Shown one piece after another: positions 22,521 to 33,500 of a DNA stretch of 64,000 nucleotides. The position numbers and the translations under genes were made by a program. The number at the start of each line of letters is the position of its first letter. Position 1 is the stretch's first letter. Under the pieces are notes generated by a model. The model was not told the DNA's origin, did no database searches, and was given only the letters and a program-made list of their open reading frames with translations. The stretch is from Hippasteria phrygiana. Lineage: Eukaryota > Echinodermata > Asteroidea > Valvatida > Goniasteridae. Location of the stretch: the NCBI GenBank assembly GCA_037893225.1, contig JAZGUH010000771.1, positions 248,001-312,000 of the forward strand, written 5' to 3'.

Positions 22521-22710
22521 AAACAAGGGCTGCAGCCATCTTGGAAAATGAGCTCGTTTGGCTATTTGTAACAGACCTCTTCTTCCTTTTTGCAAAAAAG
22601 ACACTCAAGTAAACATGTTTACCTTTGGCAAGAGTTTGGAAAAGGGGATCATCATGCAAATTGCGACCAAGGTATACTTTAAGCCAGCAGCCATCGTCAT
22701 TTGTACTTAC

Positions 22711-22872
22711 GATATCTGCAATAGGAGCAATGCTCATGCCTATCACAAGAAAGCTCAGTAGAAGCCCCAGCTGGATCTCCACGGCTGAAGGCTCACGAAC
22801 AATACGTGTCAGGTACAGATAGACACAAAGAATACCGACACCGGAGAAAATGAGCTGACGAAAAGCGGCACT
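22711..22872 (-). CDS. SLC50A1: SLC50A1 exon 4 (transmembrane helices 4 and 5)
   Basis: 54 codons between acceptor GTCAG|AG and donor ATC|GTAAGT, phase 0. It contains two hydrophobic helices joined by a loop, with VEIQLGLLLSFLVIGMSIAP followed by IADI. The pattern matches human SLC50A1, where helix 5 reads LGLFCSVFTISMYLSPLADL. The Pro-Leu/Ile-Ala-Asp block is the conserved second-MtN3-repeat motif. Confidence 0.93.
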
Positions 22873-23147
22873 CTGACAAAAAGCAACGAAAAATAATGTA
22901 CATAAACATACATCTTGTATGGGAACGAGACCTCTCGGTTTCAAATGACAAGACCTTTAAAAAAAAAAAAAAAATTTTAATCAATGATATTAATAACTCC
23001 CCACAAACAGCAATAACGGAGCAATACATTTTTGTGCCAATGGATAATTTTGTATTTATTTCTAAAAAATATTTGGTGAAACATGGTCGTGAAGTTAAAC
23101 ACGGTTGTACATGTATTTATTTTTTGCACAAAGGCCATACCAGCACA

Positions 23148-23222
23148 TTGCATAATTTTGCTTAAAAATGCATAATTTTGCTTAAAAATGCATAATTTTG
23201 CTAACAAATGCATAATTGTGCA
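23148..23222. repeat. Tandem repeat of about 21 bp (GCATAATTTTGCTTAAAAAT)
   Basis: Three to four units, the last two diverged. It lies between SLC50A1 exons 3 and 4. Confidence 0.8.
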
Positions 23223-23425
23223 CAATGCATAACTTGGCAAAGAAGATGCTCCATGAAGCAAGAGATATATTACCATGGACTGTGTGCCATCATTCATGGC
23301 CATGAGCACGTGATAAAGACAAAGTACCCAATCTTACAGAAAATTGATTGTTTGTTTTGTTATTGTTAAAGTGTTAACAAGCAATGCCTTTATATTGTAC
23401 TGAGGATTTTTATAATTTAATGTAC

Positions 23426-23549
23426 CTTTTCATGAGTGAAGAAGAGGAAAAGCGAGACATAAATAGTGCTCATTGTTATGCCGACACCGCTAACAGTAAG
23501 AAGAACACTGTCAGCCTTCAGCATTGCATAGGCGAGGCCGGCTGTGTTA
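23426..23549 (-). CDS. SLC50A1: SLC50A1 exon 3 (transmembrane helices 2-3)
   Basis: Acceptor TTTCAG|T, donor AAG|GTACAT. The first base completes a serine codon from exon 2. It encodes NTAGLAYAMLKADSVLLTVS followed by a hydrophobic helix. The match in human SLC50A1 is the segment NNLSWLSYGALKGDGILIVV. The conserved small-residue/Tyr/Lys-x-Asp pattern at the sugar pore is kept. Confidence 0.92.
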
Positions 23550-23581
23550 CTGAAACAAAGGAAAACACAAATAAAATTACT

Positions 23582-23818
23582 TAACCCTAACCATGCCCTA
23601 ACCCCCTAGGCATTTTTACTAGGAGGCTTCCTCAACCTGTCAAAATCCAAACACTGTGCAGTAAACCTATGGCACATTCTTTGGACTTGGACAAATCGGG
23701 GCATCATAGCTCCATGTATTAAGTAATGGTGCCAAGGCCCTGCAGTACTGAACCCATTAAAATTAGACAAAACCTGCTGCTGGAGTTTGTAAGGCTTGGG
23801 GTAGTTAGGGTTCATTTT
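23582..23818. mobile_element. MITE of the TTAACCCTAACC family
   Basis: Begins TTAACCCTAACCATGCCC and ends TAGTTAGGGTT. It shares CTTCCTCAACCTGTCAAAATCC and GTGCCAAGGCCCTGCAGTACT with 24371-24600 (inverse) and 44079-44301. It lies directly upstream of SLC50A1 exon 3. Confidence 0.65.
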
Positions 23819-24370
23819 AAGAACTGACCACAGTGATGATCTTATTGCGTCTGAGATTGAGTTTTAAAGATAGGAGATAATCCTGTAATCATCCTCATAT
23901 TCACACCCACACACACCTGATCGATCATTATCAAAAGAAGCCTTTTCTCTTTTACATTGAAGCCTTATTATAAAAGTGTGGTACAGCTTTAGTAGTGATC
24001 AAAAACCAAATTGATTAGTCTTAATCCGAAAGCTTATCGTTTATAAAGATGGCATCAGTACCAATCCTCCTGAGATATATTTCCATGTGAAATGCCGTCA
24101 TCATCGAGAAAATTGTACCTGAAGACCTAAAAAAAATGCAGTGGCTAGCCTTATTTGGATTTCAGCAATCCAAATAAGCCCATATAAACATGCACAAAAT
24201 CACTGTTCAAAAGAGAAAGGTTTTTCACTCTTTTCTTCTGGCTCGGATGACCGATTGAGCTAAAACTTTAAAAAGCTTGTTGTTTCATTTATACATATAT
24301 TGAATCACACAAAGTATGAACACTGAACTGCAACTCTGTTGACAGCTCTAACAATGTTATATCATACCTT

Positions 24371-24600
24371 TAACCCTAACTACCACAAGCCTTGCAAACT
24401 CCAACAGCAGGTTGAGTCAAGTTTTGATGGGTTCAGTACTGCAGGGCCTTGGCACCATTACTTTACATGGAGCTATATGTGTATGATGCCCCAATAGTCT
24501 AAGTCCAAGGAATGTGCCAGTAGATATACTGCACAGTGTTGGATTTTGACAGGTTGAGGAAGCTTCCTAGTAAAAATGCCTTAAAAAATGGTTAAAGGTC
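24371..24600. mobile_element. MITE of the TTAACCCTAACC family, inverse copy
   Basis: An inverted relative of 23582-23818, beginning TTTAACCCTAACTACCACAAGCC and running to GACAGGTTGAGGAAGCTTCCTAGTAAAAATGCC. It is non-coding and lies in an SLC50A1 intron. Confidence 0.6.
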
Positions 24601-24955
24601 AATTATACTCATTCATTCTGACTGGAAGAGCTGCATTGTATCAGCTAAAAAGCTAGACTTTAATAATTGACTCATCCCAGTAGAATCTGTACACTTGACA
24701 CACATATTGATATTAAAATGTAACCATTCAAAGCAGGTGTGAAGGGAATTTTGTTTAGGTTGTGGGCTTTATGTGTAGAAGTACTCTTCCCCAGACTCAT
24801 GTTATAGGCTTTTTTCTTTAACCTCTTCAATAAGGACGACGGCCATAGCCACGGTTTGAAAAAAAACACCTGGCCGGTTGTCGTCTATATATATGTGCAT
24901 TTCTTCACGTACTCAATCCAGACATATTTTAACTATATAGTTCTTGAATGGGAGT

Positions 24956-25577
24956 GTAATGAATAGGGGTGTGCATTTACGGGTAGTAAAAGAACCGGGT
25001 ACCCGATTGAAAAAAATACGGGTACACGGGTACCCGTTAAAGAAACCCAACCCAAAACTTCCAATCCCGAAAGTTGTAAAAATATCTTTCTCTGAGGTTC
25101 AAAAAGTCTTATTGCAGACAAAAGTCTGAAAAATCTTATGCCTGTTTAGTAAACATGATCAAGCTTCTGCCTTTGCGTGTGCCGGCTCGTGCATGCGCCG
25201 GCATATCATAAAAGACGGCTATCCGGAAGCTTTATACAGTTGTATTTATGGTGGATGAGGCATGCTATTATGTCTCGTCGAGGCTCTTATCCATGCCTTG
25301 ACTACAAAAACCATGACCGGTAAATCCCTTTATTGTAAATTTTCTTAAACGTCATGAACGTGAAATCTGTGCTGGTTTCCCATGTAATCGGGTTTTAATT
25401 TTGAAAATTTCCAACAAATAACATTCAAAACCTTTCCTTTTTTCATTGTCTGGGAAGTTACTATGCGATAATGTTAAGTGGTACGGGTACTCAATTCCAT
25501 AATCTGGAACCGGTTCCTGATATGAACGGTCGTGTACTTGGGTAACCGGTTCCGATGCGCACACCCCTAGTAATGAA
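24956..25577. mobile_element. hAT-type element with 8-bp target duplication GTAATGAA
   Basis: The body is 24964-25569, beginning TAGGGGTGTGC and ending GCACACCCCTA. It is flanked by GTAATGAA at 24956-24963 and 25570-25577. The ends and 8-bp duplication are the hAT signature. It has no transposase. Confidence 0.85.
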
Positions 25578-25640
25578 TAGATGGGCTCCAAGTGTGATGA
25601 ATAGGACCACTCTACTACTCAGTGTGGTGCCTATTTTTGC

Positions 25641-26109
25641 ATTTACACTAGGGCTGTTCATTTTCGAATAATTTACTATTCAAATATTCGAATATTCGAA
25701 TTCTCGAATATTTGAATTCTCGAATATTCGAATATTCGAATATTCGAATATTCGATACTCGCCGATCAAGTTTTTCAGTGCATGCCACACCGGTAAAAAA
25801 AATGTGCACGTAAAAGCACGCCGGTGTTTTACGTATGGTGATTGATATTATGGACCGTTCAAACAGCATTCTTTTTGCATGCCCCCTGTTGTATCAAGGG
25901 TCTTACCGACAGGAACAATAAACTTCCGTCCACAAAAAATTGCGATTGACAAAAATGCGGCATTTGACACTGCTAAGCGCCGTAACTTTTCTATTAAAAT
26001 AGCATATATCTTTTCGAATATTAGAACTGGCAAAATGGTATTCGAATATTCGCTTGACGATCGAATATCGAATATTCGGTATATTCGGGACAGCAGCCCT
26101 AATTTACAC
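25641..26109. mobile_element. hAT-type element with 8-bp target duplication ATTTACAC
   Basis: The body is 25649-26101, TAGGGCTGTTC...CAGCAGCCCTA, flanked by ATTTACAC on both sides. It carries long TTCGAATATTCG runs near each end. It is the same family as 21010-21555 and has no transposase. Confidence 0.85.
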
Positions 26110-26428
26110 TTGGCTGCACAGCCTGTTCTTGGCCTAGTACTACTACTACCTAAATACTAGTACTAGCCCCCTATCAATAATACCCAGACAAAAGGGGTTA
26201 AAGTACTACTTATGTATTTGTGCGTGCTCTTATAGTTTGTTGTTTCTTTTTCATGAAAAATAATATGTAAATACCGACTATCGTTATATTTCATCTTTGA
26301 GATAGCTGGTGGGACGGTATTATTTAAAAAACAAAAACAAAAAGATTGTATGCGAGCTTACAGTTACACCATGACAGAAGTCATTCCATCACTGAAGACT
26401 TATAAGCCTACCCACCTCCATGGCCTAC

Positions 26429-26506
26429 CTGACAAAGCCAACCAAGAATGGCAGAAAAGGCACAGAGTGGGTGCTTCCTTTACGGACGATATCTGCAAAG
26501 ACTGGT
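26429..26506 (-). CDS. SLC50A1: SLC50A1 exon 2 (first loop and second helix start)
   Basis: Acceptor AACAG|A completes the isoleucine codon begun in exon 1, and donor CAG|GTAGGC leaves two bases for exon 3. It encodes VFADIVRKGSTHSVPFLPFL, matching human SLC50A1 LSDLRHMRMTRSVDNVQFLPFL. The Ser-Val...Pro-Phe pattern is the conserved SWEET loop 1 and helix 2 motif. Confidence 0.93.
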
Positions 26507-26625
26507 CTGTTGAAAAAATAATAGAAAACATTACTACAAATCCCATCCCAAATCTGGTCAATATAAACAAATAAATATGGACAAAACTGTTTCTGATTTG
26601 AAGTACGTTCTAGGATTAAACTTAC

Positions 26626-26693
26626 ATTCCTCCTCCATTACTTGCAATTGTAACACCAATACAAAGTCTGGATAGTAAAAGCAGCCAATCCAT
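26626..26693 (-). CDS. SLC50A1: SLC50A1 exon 1 with start codon (SWEET-family sugar transporter)
   Basis: SLC50A1 is the single animal SWEET transporter, a seven-helix uniporter built of two three-helix MtN3 repeats that moves sugars across Golgi or plasma membranes. The ATG at 26691-26693 opens MDWLLLLSRLCIGVTIASNG, a hydrophobic first helix, and the donor AT|GTAAGT leaves phase 2. Five exons (26626-26693, 26429-26506, 23426-23549, 22711-22872, 21738-21857) join in phase and give about 184 residues out of the usual 220 or so. The terminal exon with the seventh helix is missing from my annotation. The introns contain several hAT and MITE insertions, but all coding exons are intact. Confidence 0.92.
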
Positions 26694-26960
26694 TTCTCTC
26701 CTAAAATGAACACAATTTGCCAATTTTTGTTTATCAAGATCACGATTGTGTTTCGCGCAGGCAGCTGGTCGATTATTTCGCCACAGGTCGAACCAGAAGG
26801 ATCCGTTTGAGGGCGCCCTCGTTTTCGCGGGTAGTATTAAACTTGCAAGAGTGCTTCGAGCATTGTGTATTATGTGATTCATATATCCTCAATAATACAA
26901 ATTTAGTGATTTGGATCTCGAGCATGTAGAGGGCGTTGCCATGTCGCGTGTAGAATTACA
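26694..26960 (-). promoter_or_regulatory. Likely SLC50A1 promoter region
   Basis: This is the sequence immediately upstream of the SLC50A1 start codon. It contains GAGGGCGCCCTCG at 26811-26821 (a near palindrome) and TAGAGGGCGTTGCCATG. No TATA box is evident and the start of transcription is not known. Confidence 0.3.
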
Positions 26961-27093
26961 TTTGAAAAAGTATTTTGATTATCAAATTTTTACAAATTAT
27001 TACTGAAAATTAAGCAAGACTGATGCATAAGAATTACAATCATTTAAATGTAGTGTGTACACGTTGGTAATCCTCCAAAATTTCTTTTACTGA

Positions 27094-28894
27094 TGTTATG
27101 TACACAAGTAAATGTTGTCAGTGTTATGAAATTCCTCTCAATGTATATACGCCCCTCATTCCGTATTATGTACAACCGTCACAAACGTGGGCGAGGCCAC
27201 GCGCCGTTATTTGCATACGCGTGCGACCTCGGCTGACCCTAAAAAACTTGTGAAGGAATGGGTCAAAGTTGTACGCCAAGCCTTATACATGTGCAAGAAG
27301 GTTCTGTGTAGAAATATCGTATACGCCAGGTCTATCTCGTGCACGCAGGTCTTTTCTAGAAACACTGTAATTGTATTTAGAAGCTGTGTAGAATGTTATT
27401 TTTGGATGTGACGTAATTCTGTCAGATTATATTTGGAGGCTGACGTGATTTGTAAGATACTTCTGGATTTTAGTAATTTCTGGAATGTATGAAATTTCTT
27501 TATAACAGGCTAACTTCACAACAAAATCAGGACTTTAGACGGACGGAGAATTTCGTTGGGATTTTGGTTATCGAGCTAATCGAGCCGTTTTATTCGGACC
27601 TGTGACCTGTTTATATATGACTCGTCTGCTCGAGCGTCTGGAGAGACTTAGAGCTGAATTTTATTTCCGGAAAGAGACATTTATCTGTGAACTGTCGTCG
27701 GTTCATTATTTGGGGTCTCATATCCTCCATATTTTCGCGACGGGAGCCAGTTTGTGTCGTCCCCCGCTGTTTTCGTCTCTCTTCGGCTGTTTTGGAGGTG
27801 AATTCGCCCTGTGTTACAGCTCGTCAAAGAACTGTATTCGTTCGCATTATTGGAGTCGTCCTCGTCCGGGTGCTGAGTGCGCTGCCCAAGTTGTCCAAGT
27901 CCTCGCCCAAGTCCTCGCCCAAGTCCTCGCCCAAGTCCTCGCCCAAGTCCTCGCCCAAGTCCTCGCCCAAGTCCTCGCCCAAGTCCTCGCCCAAGTCCTC
28001 GCCCAAGTCCTCGCCCAAGTCGATCCTCGCCCAAGTCCTCGCCCATTACAGAGCTGCCCAAGTCCTCGCCCTTAAGATTGTTAAAGTTATATATTGTATA
28101 AGATCTTTTCATAATTCTACACTTGTTAAACCCTATTGATTCTCGAATCTTCTCATTAATAAATCACATTGTTTCTTTGTTCTTTATATCAGTGTAATCT
28201 TGTTTGATTTCTTTGTTGCATCTGAGAAAATTCAGGCTTTTTCTAGTAATTTCTGGAGAGACTTAGAGCTGAATTTTATTTCCGGAAAGAGACATTTATC
28301 TGTGAACTGTCGTCGGTTCATTATTTGGGGTCTCATATCCTCCATATTTTCGCGACGGGAGCCAGTTTGTGTCGTCCCCCGCTGTTTTCGTCTCTCTTCG
28401 GCTGTTTTGGAGGTGAATTCGCCCTGTGTTACAGCTCGTCAAAGAACTGTATTCGTTCGCATTATTGGAGTCGTCCTCGTCCGGGTGCTGAGTGCGCTGC
28501 CCAAGTTGTCCAAGTCCTCGCCCAAGTCCTCGCCCAAGTCCTCGCCCAAGTCCTCGCCGAAGTCCTCGCCCAAGTCCTCGCCCAAGTCCTCGCCCAAGTC
28601 GATCCTCGCCCAAGTCCTCGCCCATTACAGAGCTGCCCAAGTCGTCTGAGCCCTCGCCTATATAAGTCCTCGCCCTTAAGATTGTTAAAGTTATATATTG
28701 TATAAGATCTTTTCATAATTCTACACTTGTTAAACCCTATTGATTCTCGAATCTTCTCATTAATAAATCACATTGTTTCTTTGTTCTTTATATCAGTGTA
28801 ATCTTGTTTGATTTCTTTGTTGCATCTGAGAAAATTCAGGCTTTTTCTAGTAATTTATATTAACGGATAGTCTGTAGATTTTCAGACCGTAACA
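27094..28894. mobile_element. Large solo-LTR-like insertion (TGTTA...TAACA)
   Basis: Begins TGTTATGTACAC and ends ACCGTAACA, with CTGA (or ACTGA) on both sides, as expected for an LTR retrotransposon. The related host repeat at 45120-45200 shows the empty site (TTTTAACTGAATTATTTCG). The insert contains a TATA-like TTTATATATGA at 27610, two AATAAA signals (28159 and 28763) and no polymerase or gag. About two thirds is a 610-bp unit present twice (see separate entry). Confidence 0.65.
27639..28857. repeat. Tandem duplication of a unit of about 610 bp with internal 12-bp minisatellite
   Basis: The unit starting CTGGAGAGACTTAGAGCTGAA lies at 27639-28252 and again at 28254-28857, almost identical. 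Each holds an array of CCTCGCCCAAGT (about ten copies in the first, about seven in the second), then GATTGTTAAAGTTATATATTG and an AATAAATCACATTG end. The array gives long Ser-Pro-Lys, Ala-Gln-Val-Leu and Gly-Glu-Asp-Leu open frames on both strands, which are artefacts. Confidence 0.9.
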
Positions 28895-29142
28895 CTGAAT
28901 TATTACGAAATACCTTAACTAGACTGCAAGTTAATAGCAGTCGCAAGCATTCTGTGAAAAGATATGGCACCTGGTGTGCTATGGTTTTCAAGAAAAGTAG
29001 ACATTTATAATGTTTTCCAACGATTGTTACGCAACACTTTGAACAGGTCAGTGAAACGATATTTCCTATAAAATACTAACTCCCAAATCCGCCCATTTCT
29101 GAAAATTGCAGCAATGACCAATCATGTATACACTACATTTAA
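28895..29142. repeat. Dispersed host repeat, copy A
   Basis: This segment matches 45160-45600 (copy B), with shared ACGAAATACCTTA, GGCACC(A)GGTGTGCT, AACTTTGAACAGGTCAGTG and CCAAATCCGCCCATTTCTGAAAATTGCA. The left part of the same copy continues at about 27050-27093. Copy A has been entered by an LTR-like element and by a Kolobok element. Confidence 0.75.
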
Positions 29143-30534
29143 AGAGGAACTAAAACGGCAATTTTTTTGACTTTTTTGACTTATCTGATAGTTTATGCCT
29201 CCCCAAAACTAATGTAACAAGTTTCATGATTCTGAACTAAATATAAAAAAATGTTTTTGAGCCTTTTCTTTCTGAGCCACTTTGACTCGATTCAGAAAAG
29301 GCCGAGGTCAACTGCGTGCCGTATCGCGCGAGTATTGACGTATACGTGTAGAAACATATGACGTCACTGTATTATACGACAATGTTTTACGTAGAGTCTG
29401 TACGTATATTTTTGTCTAAGGCTAGTATTACTTGCTGTGCTTTTTGCTCATGATTCAGGAGTAACACTACGATAAACATATTTTAAAGTGTTGACATCTT
29501 TGTGAGACACATTTAGAATTGGGGTTGTAGGCTTGTTCTTGCTGAAAAGCTAGTATGAGTATACTTTCCTTTGTTTGCAGTCGGCTTTTATTGGAACCTG
29601 CGCGATGAGTTGTGTGTGAGCTGATGCTATACTCTAGTCTGGCGACTTTCTTATGCAGCCCTCATAAGGACCCGTACCTTCCAGAACCATACACACAATT
29701 TCTGTTATAAGGTACCAGACTCAATCGCATGCAGCGCATGCGGTACCGTGCGTGTACAATGCATGTTGAGTCATAGAGCAAGCGAGCGTGGACAGGGAGA
29801 CGGCCGGGGCTCTGGCTGCTCAAGACGGCAACCGCAGGCAACGTCGTCGCGGTGGTGCGCGTGAGTCCAGGGCACGATTGGAATGCTCGGTGCCTCGAGT
29901 TGGAATGGCTCCAGCCTTCAAACGGAATTGTGCCTTCAAACCCAGCTGGGTTTTCATACTAACACTATCATCTATACAGTCTTTGGCGAAATGTTCTGCA
30001 CATATTTTCGACCATTTCGACAGCCCAAAATCAGATATTGTATTGTCTACAAAGCGGACCCACTGTCGCCTTTGAGCTCCATTCAGCACTGGGAATCGCA
30101 GTAAGGTTAGGTCAGGTTTTTCTTTCGCTGTTCCTCGTGCAACCCCCAACTACACACGATCGAGGCATAATGATTATCTCAGAACCATGCTCATACTGAA
30201 ATAATATCAAAATTAGACAAAATAGACGGGAAAACGGAGGAGTTAGGTCGACAAAAACTCTTCAGCAGCATCAACTCCACGTACGTACATGCATAGTGTT
30301 TGGCTGTAGCATCAACCGACTCTACACGTGTACGTCACGGGGTCACGCACATACATTTAACATACATAATGAGCTTTCGCGAAACAGGATAAATGGTTCA
30401 GAATAACAACCCTTTTTTTAAATAAAAAAATTCCTCTCGTCTGCAAACTAATCTCCATCAGTTAAAAGAGTATTTAAACTGTCGGAAAAGTCCAAAAAGT
30501 CAAACAAAAATTTGCCGTTTTAGTTCCTCTTTAA
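29139..30534. mobile_element. Kolobok-type DNA transposon, internally deleted, carrying a THAP domain
   Basis: The body is 29143-30530, flanked on both sides by TTAA (29139-29142 and 30531-30534). The ends are AGAGGAACTAAAACGGCAA and its exact complement TTGCCGTTTTAGTTCCTCT. TTAA target duplications together with a THAP-domain transposase define the Kolobok superfamily. Only the THAP part of the protein remains (29820-30168, minus strand). The family also supplies the MITE at 15475-15932. Confidence 0.8.
29820..30168 (-). pseudogene. THAP zinc-finger DNA-binding domain of a Kolobok transposase remnant
   Basis: THAP domains are C2CH zinc fingers that bind the transposon ends in P-element and Kolobok transposases. 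The start ATG at 30166-30168 gives MPRSCVVGGCTRN with the first Cys-x4-Cys pair. After a one-base frame change in an A-run near 30115-30122 the frame continues with the FP, RR-x-WV and SKICAEHF blocks. These supply the second Cys-x2-His pair and the signature hydrophobics, followed by an AIPT block that corresponds to the AVPTxF end of the domain. Translation stops at 29820 soon after, with no catalytic DDE region. It lies inside a TTAA-flanked element, so it is best read as a dead transposase fragment rather than a host THAP gene. Confidence 0.75.
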
Positions 30535-33500
30535 CATAAATTGTTACGCAAACGTAATTTTGCTTTTGCACAGCGCCGGCTTTTTTGGCAACATTGGGGG
30601 AGGGGAGACAGGACGAAGGGGCGATGGGGGGGGGGGGGCAGGACAGCGTAACAGGGCTTTACATCGGCCGCGGTACAAAGATGTATGCACTTATAATATG
30701 CGTGTGGAACATGTACTATCAACATGGAACGCCCATTTTCGTGGACATTATTGTGAACAAGGAATAAACAATATCTTACAGCTATAAAATCAGTATTATA
30801 TTTTGCAAAATAAAATCACAATTGGAAAATGTTGGTACGTCATGGTAAAATCTATACGTACAGGGGAAAATTATTGGGGACATCATCATTGGCGTCTCGC
30901 CCAAAAATTATGGAGGTCGGGGGCGAGTAAAGGGTTTAAAGGGCTGTATCGTCGCGCCATCTCGCGTTAACGGATCAAATATTGGAGTGCGCCCCCTTGC
31001 GCTTCATTTCGGTTATGTGCTATTTTAAACCTCCATCCGTTTGTTATGGCTGTTCTGAGAATTGGCTTTTGGAAACTACACCCACTGGAACACGCACGCA
31101 TGTCCAGCGTCTGCATACTGACATACACATACGTGTACATGTATTTTTGTATCGCTATACACGTGAGGACATTCCTTTGTTTCCCTTTGATATAACCCAT
31201 ACTAGTACAATGAGTCCCACAGTTTTGACGGAAAACAGCAGAATATAAATTTCTGCCGTCTGATGGACAAAACACAGTAGTACTCAATGAATGTTGTAGT
31301 GAGAAGAGTGAAAATTTCCAAATTATTACGATATAATAGGACTCGGAGACGGTCGAAAACACAAATCGACCTGTGGAGTTAATTTGAAATGGACATTATG
31401 CGCCTATAATTGCTTCCCCCACCCCTTCCCCGGCCCCGGGCTTCCCCAGGTCTTATGAGGGGGTTTGGTCACGTTTTTCAAGCCCCAGGGTGGGGATTTT
31501 GGTTACTCATTTTGCAATTGTTTCCCCGTCATCAGAAGTTCAAGCCATGAGGTGGGGGTGCCCCACCCATGTATATGTCGGGGATTGTACTAAAAAAATT
31601 CCCCATGAGTGGGGATTTTGTCACTTCAAAAGTGACAATCCCCACATCTTGGGTGCATGGGGCAGCCCGGGGGGAGGGGTGGGGGAAGCAATTGATAGGC
31701 GCATTATACATATATAGATGGGCTTTGCGGTTGGTGGCGCTGTGTAATAAATATGATGAGTTGAGATGGTTTGTGAAACACCCACTCTACTCGGCTGCAA
31801 ATGCAGTTTAATACTGTACTTACAATATCTTTTTTTAGCTTCATCCTCCCTGAAAAAGAGACTGCGAGTTTAATAACAAGAATTTTCTAGAGTTTGACAC
31901 TTTTATATTTGTAGTATACACAAACCATCTCAAACGCCACAGGTCGATCTGGGTTTTCTAACGCCCCGTCGTAAAATTAAGGAATTTCAGACCGCACGCA
32001 GTCGACTGCAACAATCATTATTAACATACTGAGGTTCGCCATCAGAAGGCAAAAATTAATGAACCTGCTATTTTTTTTCGATCGAAAACAAGAGTAACTT
32101 TGCTATGTGCCCTGTACAGAAATCATCTCAAACGCAACAGGTCGACTTATAATAGGCACTAATCGAGACCTCGTCGTTGATATTTTTGTCAATAAAGCCA
32201 TGAAAGTTTGGGAACTTTGTGCTCTGATGTCATGTAGTTTTTGGTCAGTTTTAGATAGTTTCCCAAAATGCGACGAGATTAGACACTGGAAACGCTACAG
32301 CATATAATTAACTTAACAGAAACGCTAATAAAAATGTTTGCACATCAAAAACACAATCCCCATCGCCCACTAAAAAGGGAAAATAACAAACACACAACGA
32401 GGCTACATCATCAACCAATGGCTATTGAATGACTTGATCAAGTCTAATCCAGACTCGCAAGGCGCCCTCTTGTGATCTAAACCGCATTTTTCTTCCGATA
32501 TTTCTGCTCATGCAAAAATCGACCTGTGTGTTTGAGCATAGAGCTTGCTCTGTTTCCTACCTCCATGACAATTGCTATGGTTTACCTCCATGGTTTGAGA
32601 AGGTAGGCCTAATTAGCACTTATCCAGAACCACAAAAAATACATCATCATGCATTGTGCCTATTTAATAAGGCATTGTGCCTAATAATGCATGATGATGT
32701 CGTTTTAGTTGTTGTTCTGGCTGGAACAGTGCCTTCCGTTTGGGAAATGGCCGTGGCTGCGGCAAGGCGATTATGTAATTGTAATGTGGCTGCAGCCACT
32801 ACCATAGTCATAGACATGTGTGTATTAAATTTCAAGCCGCACGGCCTCTCCCAGGCGGTACTTTCTGTTGGTTGTCATATCGCCCTCAATGATTTGCTTT
32901 ATCATAATGTGACAAGATAGCGCCTTCCATTGGCAATGATTGGATGAGGAATTTCCCAAAAATTTGAGAAAGTCGACCTCGAGTGTACGTATAGCCTCGC
33001 ACTGCAATGCTCAGATCTTGGAAAGACCTTGGAAAATAACCATGGGCGCAATAAAGAAAGACACTGGGAAAAACCCAAGTAAAACTAGGCCTATGGTAAA
33101 AGTAAGCTTTAGTAGGGCCCTATTGATTGGCACACTTCCAGTTTTACCCCAAATTGAACAGAAAGTGAAATTCTGGTGAGTTTTAAACATATCTGTCCAT
33201 AAATCTTAAGTTTTTACTGACCCATTTTAAAGTTAGGGTAAACGTCCCTAATACTATAATAGGCTAATTTCGGCTCGTCCTGATTTTTCGACACGCCTAT
33301 ATAAATAGTGAACTAGCCCGCCAACGCAGTCACGTGACCACCCGTGTTGCTATACCGTGACACGACGAACTCCCGCCCCCCCCCCCCCTTTTGGGTTTTC
33401 AACCACAAATAACTTTTAAAAAAAAAGTTCTTGCACAAAAAACTGTGAATAAAAATCTCTCCTCAAAAATTATATTTTTTCAAGTTTTTAGGATTGCTTG

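Larger units (their letters stand above)
24819..26201. mobile_element. Older MITE split by two nested hAT elements
   Basis: The outer sequence begins TTTAACCTCTTCAATAAGGACGACG and ends ACAAAAGGGGTTAA, and is a diverged member of the TTAACCCCTTG family. It is interrupted at 24964-25569 and 25649-26101. The copy at 38180-38402 shows the uninterrupted version (TTCATTACACTCCCC) of the first insertion site. Confidence 0.7.

Noticed and set aside
23260..23300. Possible extra SLC50A1 exon reading MAMNDGTQSMV
   Set aside because: Exons 3 and 4 already join in phase and match the family without a gap, so no exon is needed here.
27602..28716. Open frames of up to 157 codons with Ala-Gln-Val-Leu, Ser-Pro-Lys or Gly-Glu-Asp-Leu repeats
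   Set aside because: They are read-throughs of the 12-bp CCTCGCCCAAGT array, open in several frames on both strands, inside an LTR-like repeat.
32510..32920. 136-codon open frame on the plus strand
   Set aside because: It has no recognisable domain, an irregular composition and no splice links. It also covers a short inverted repeat.
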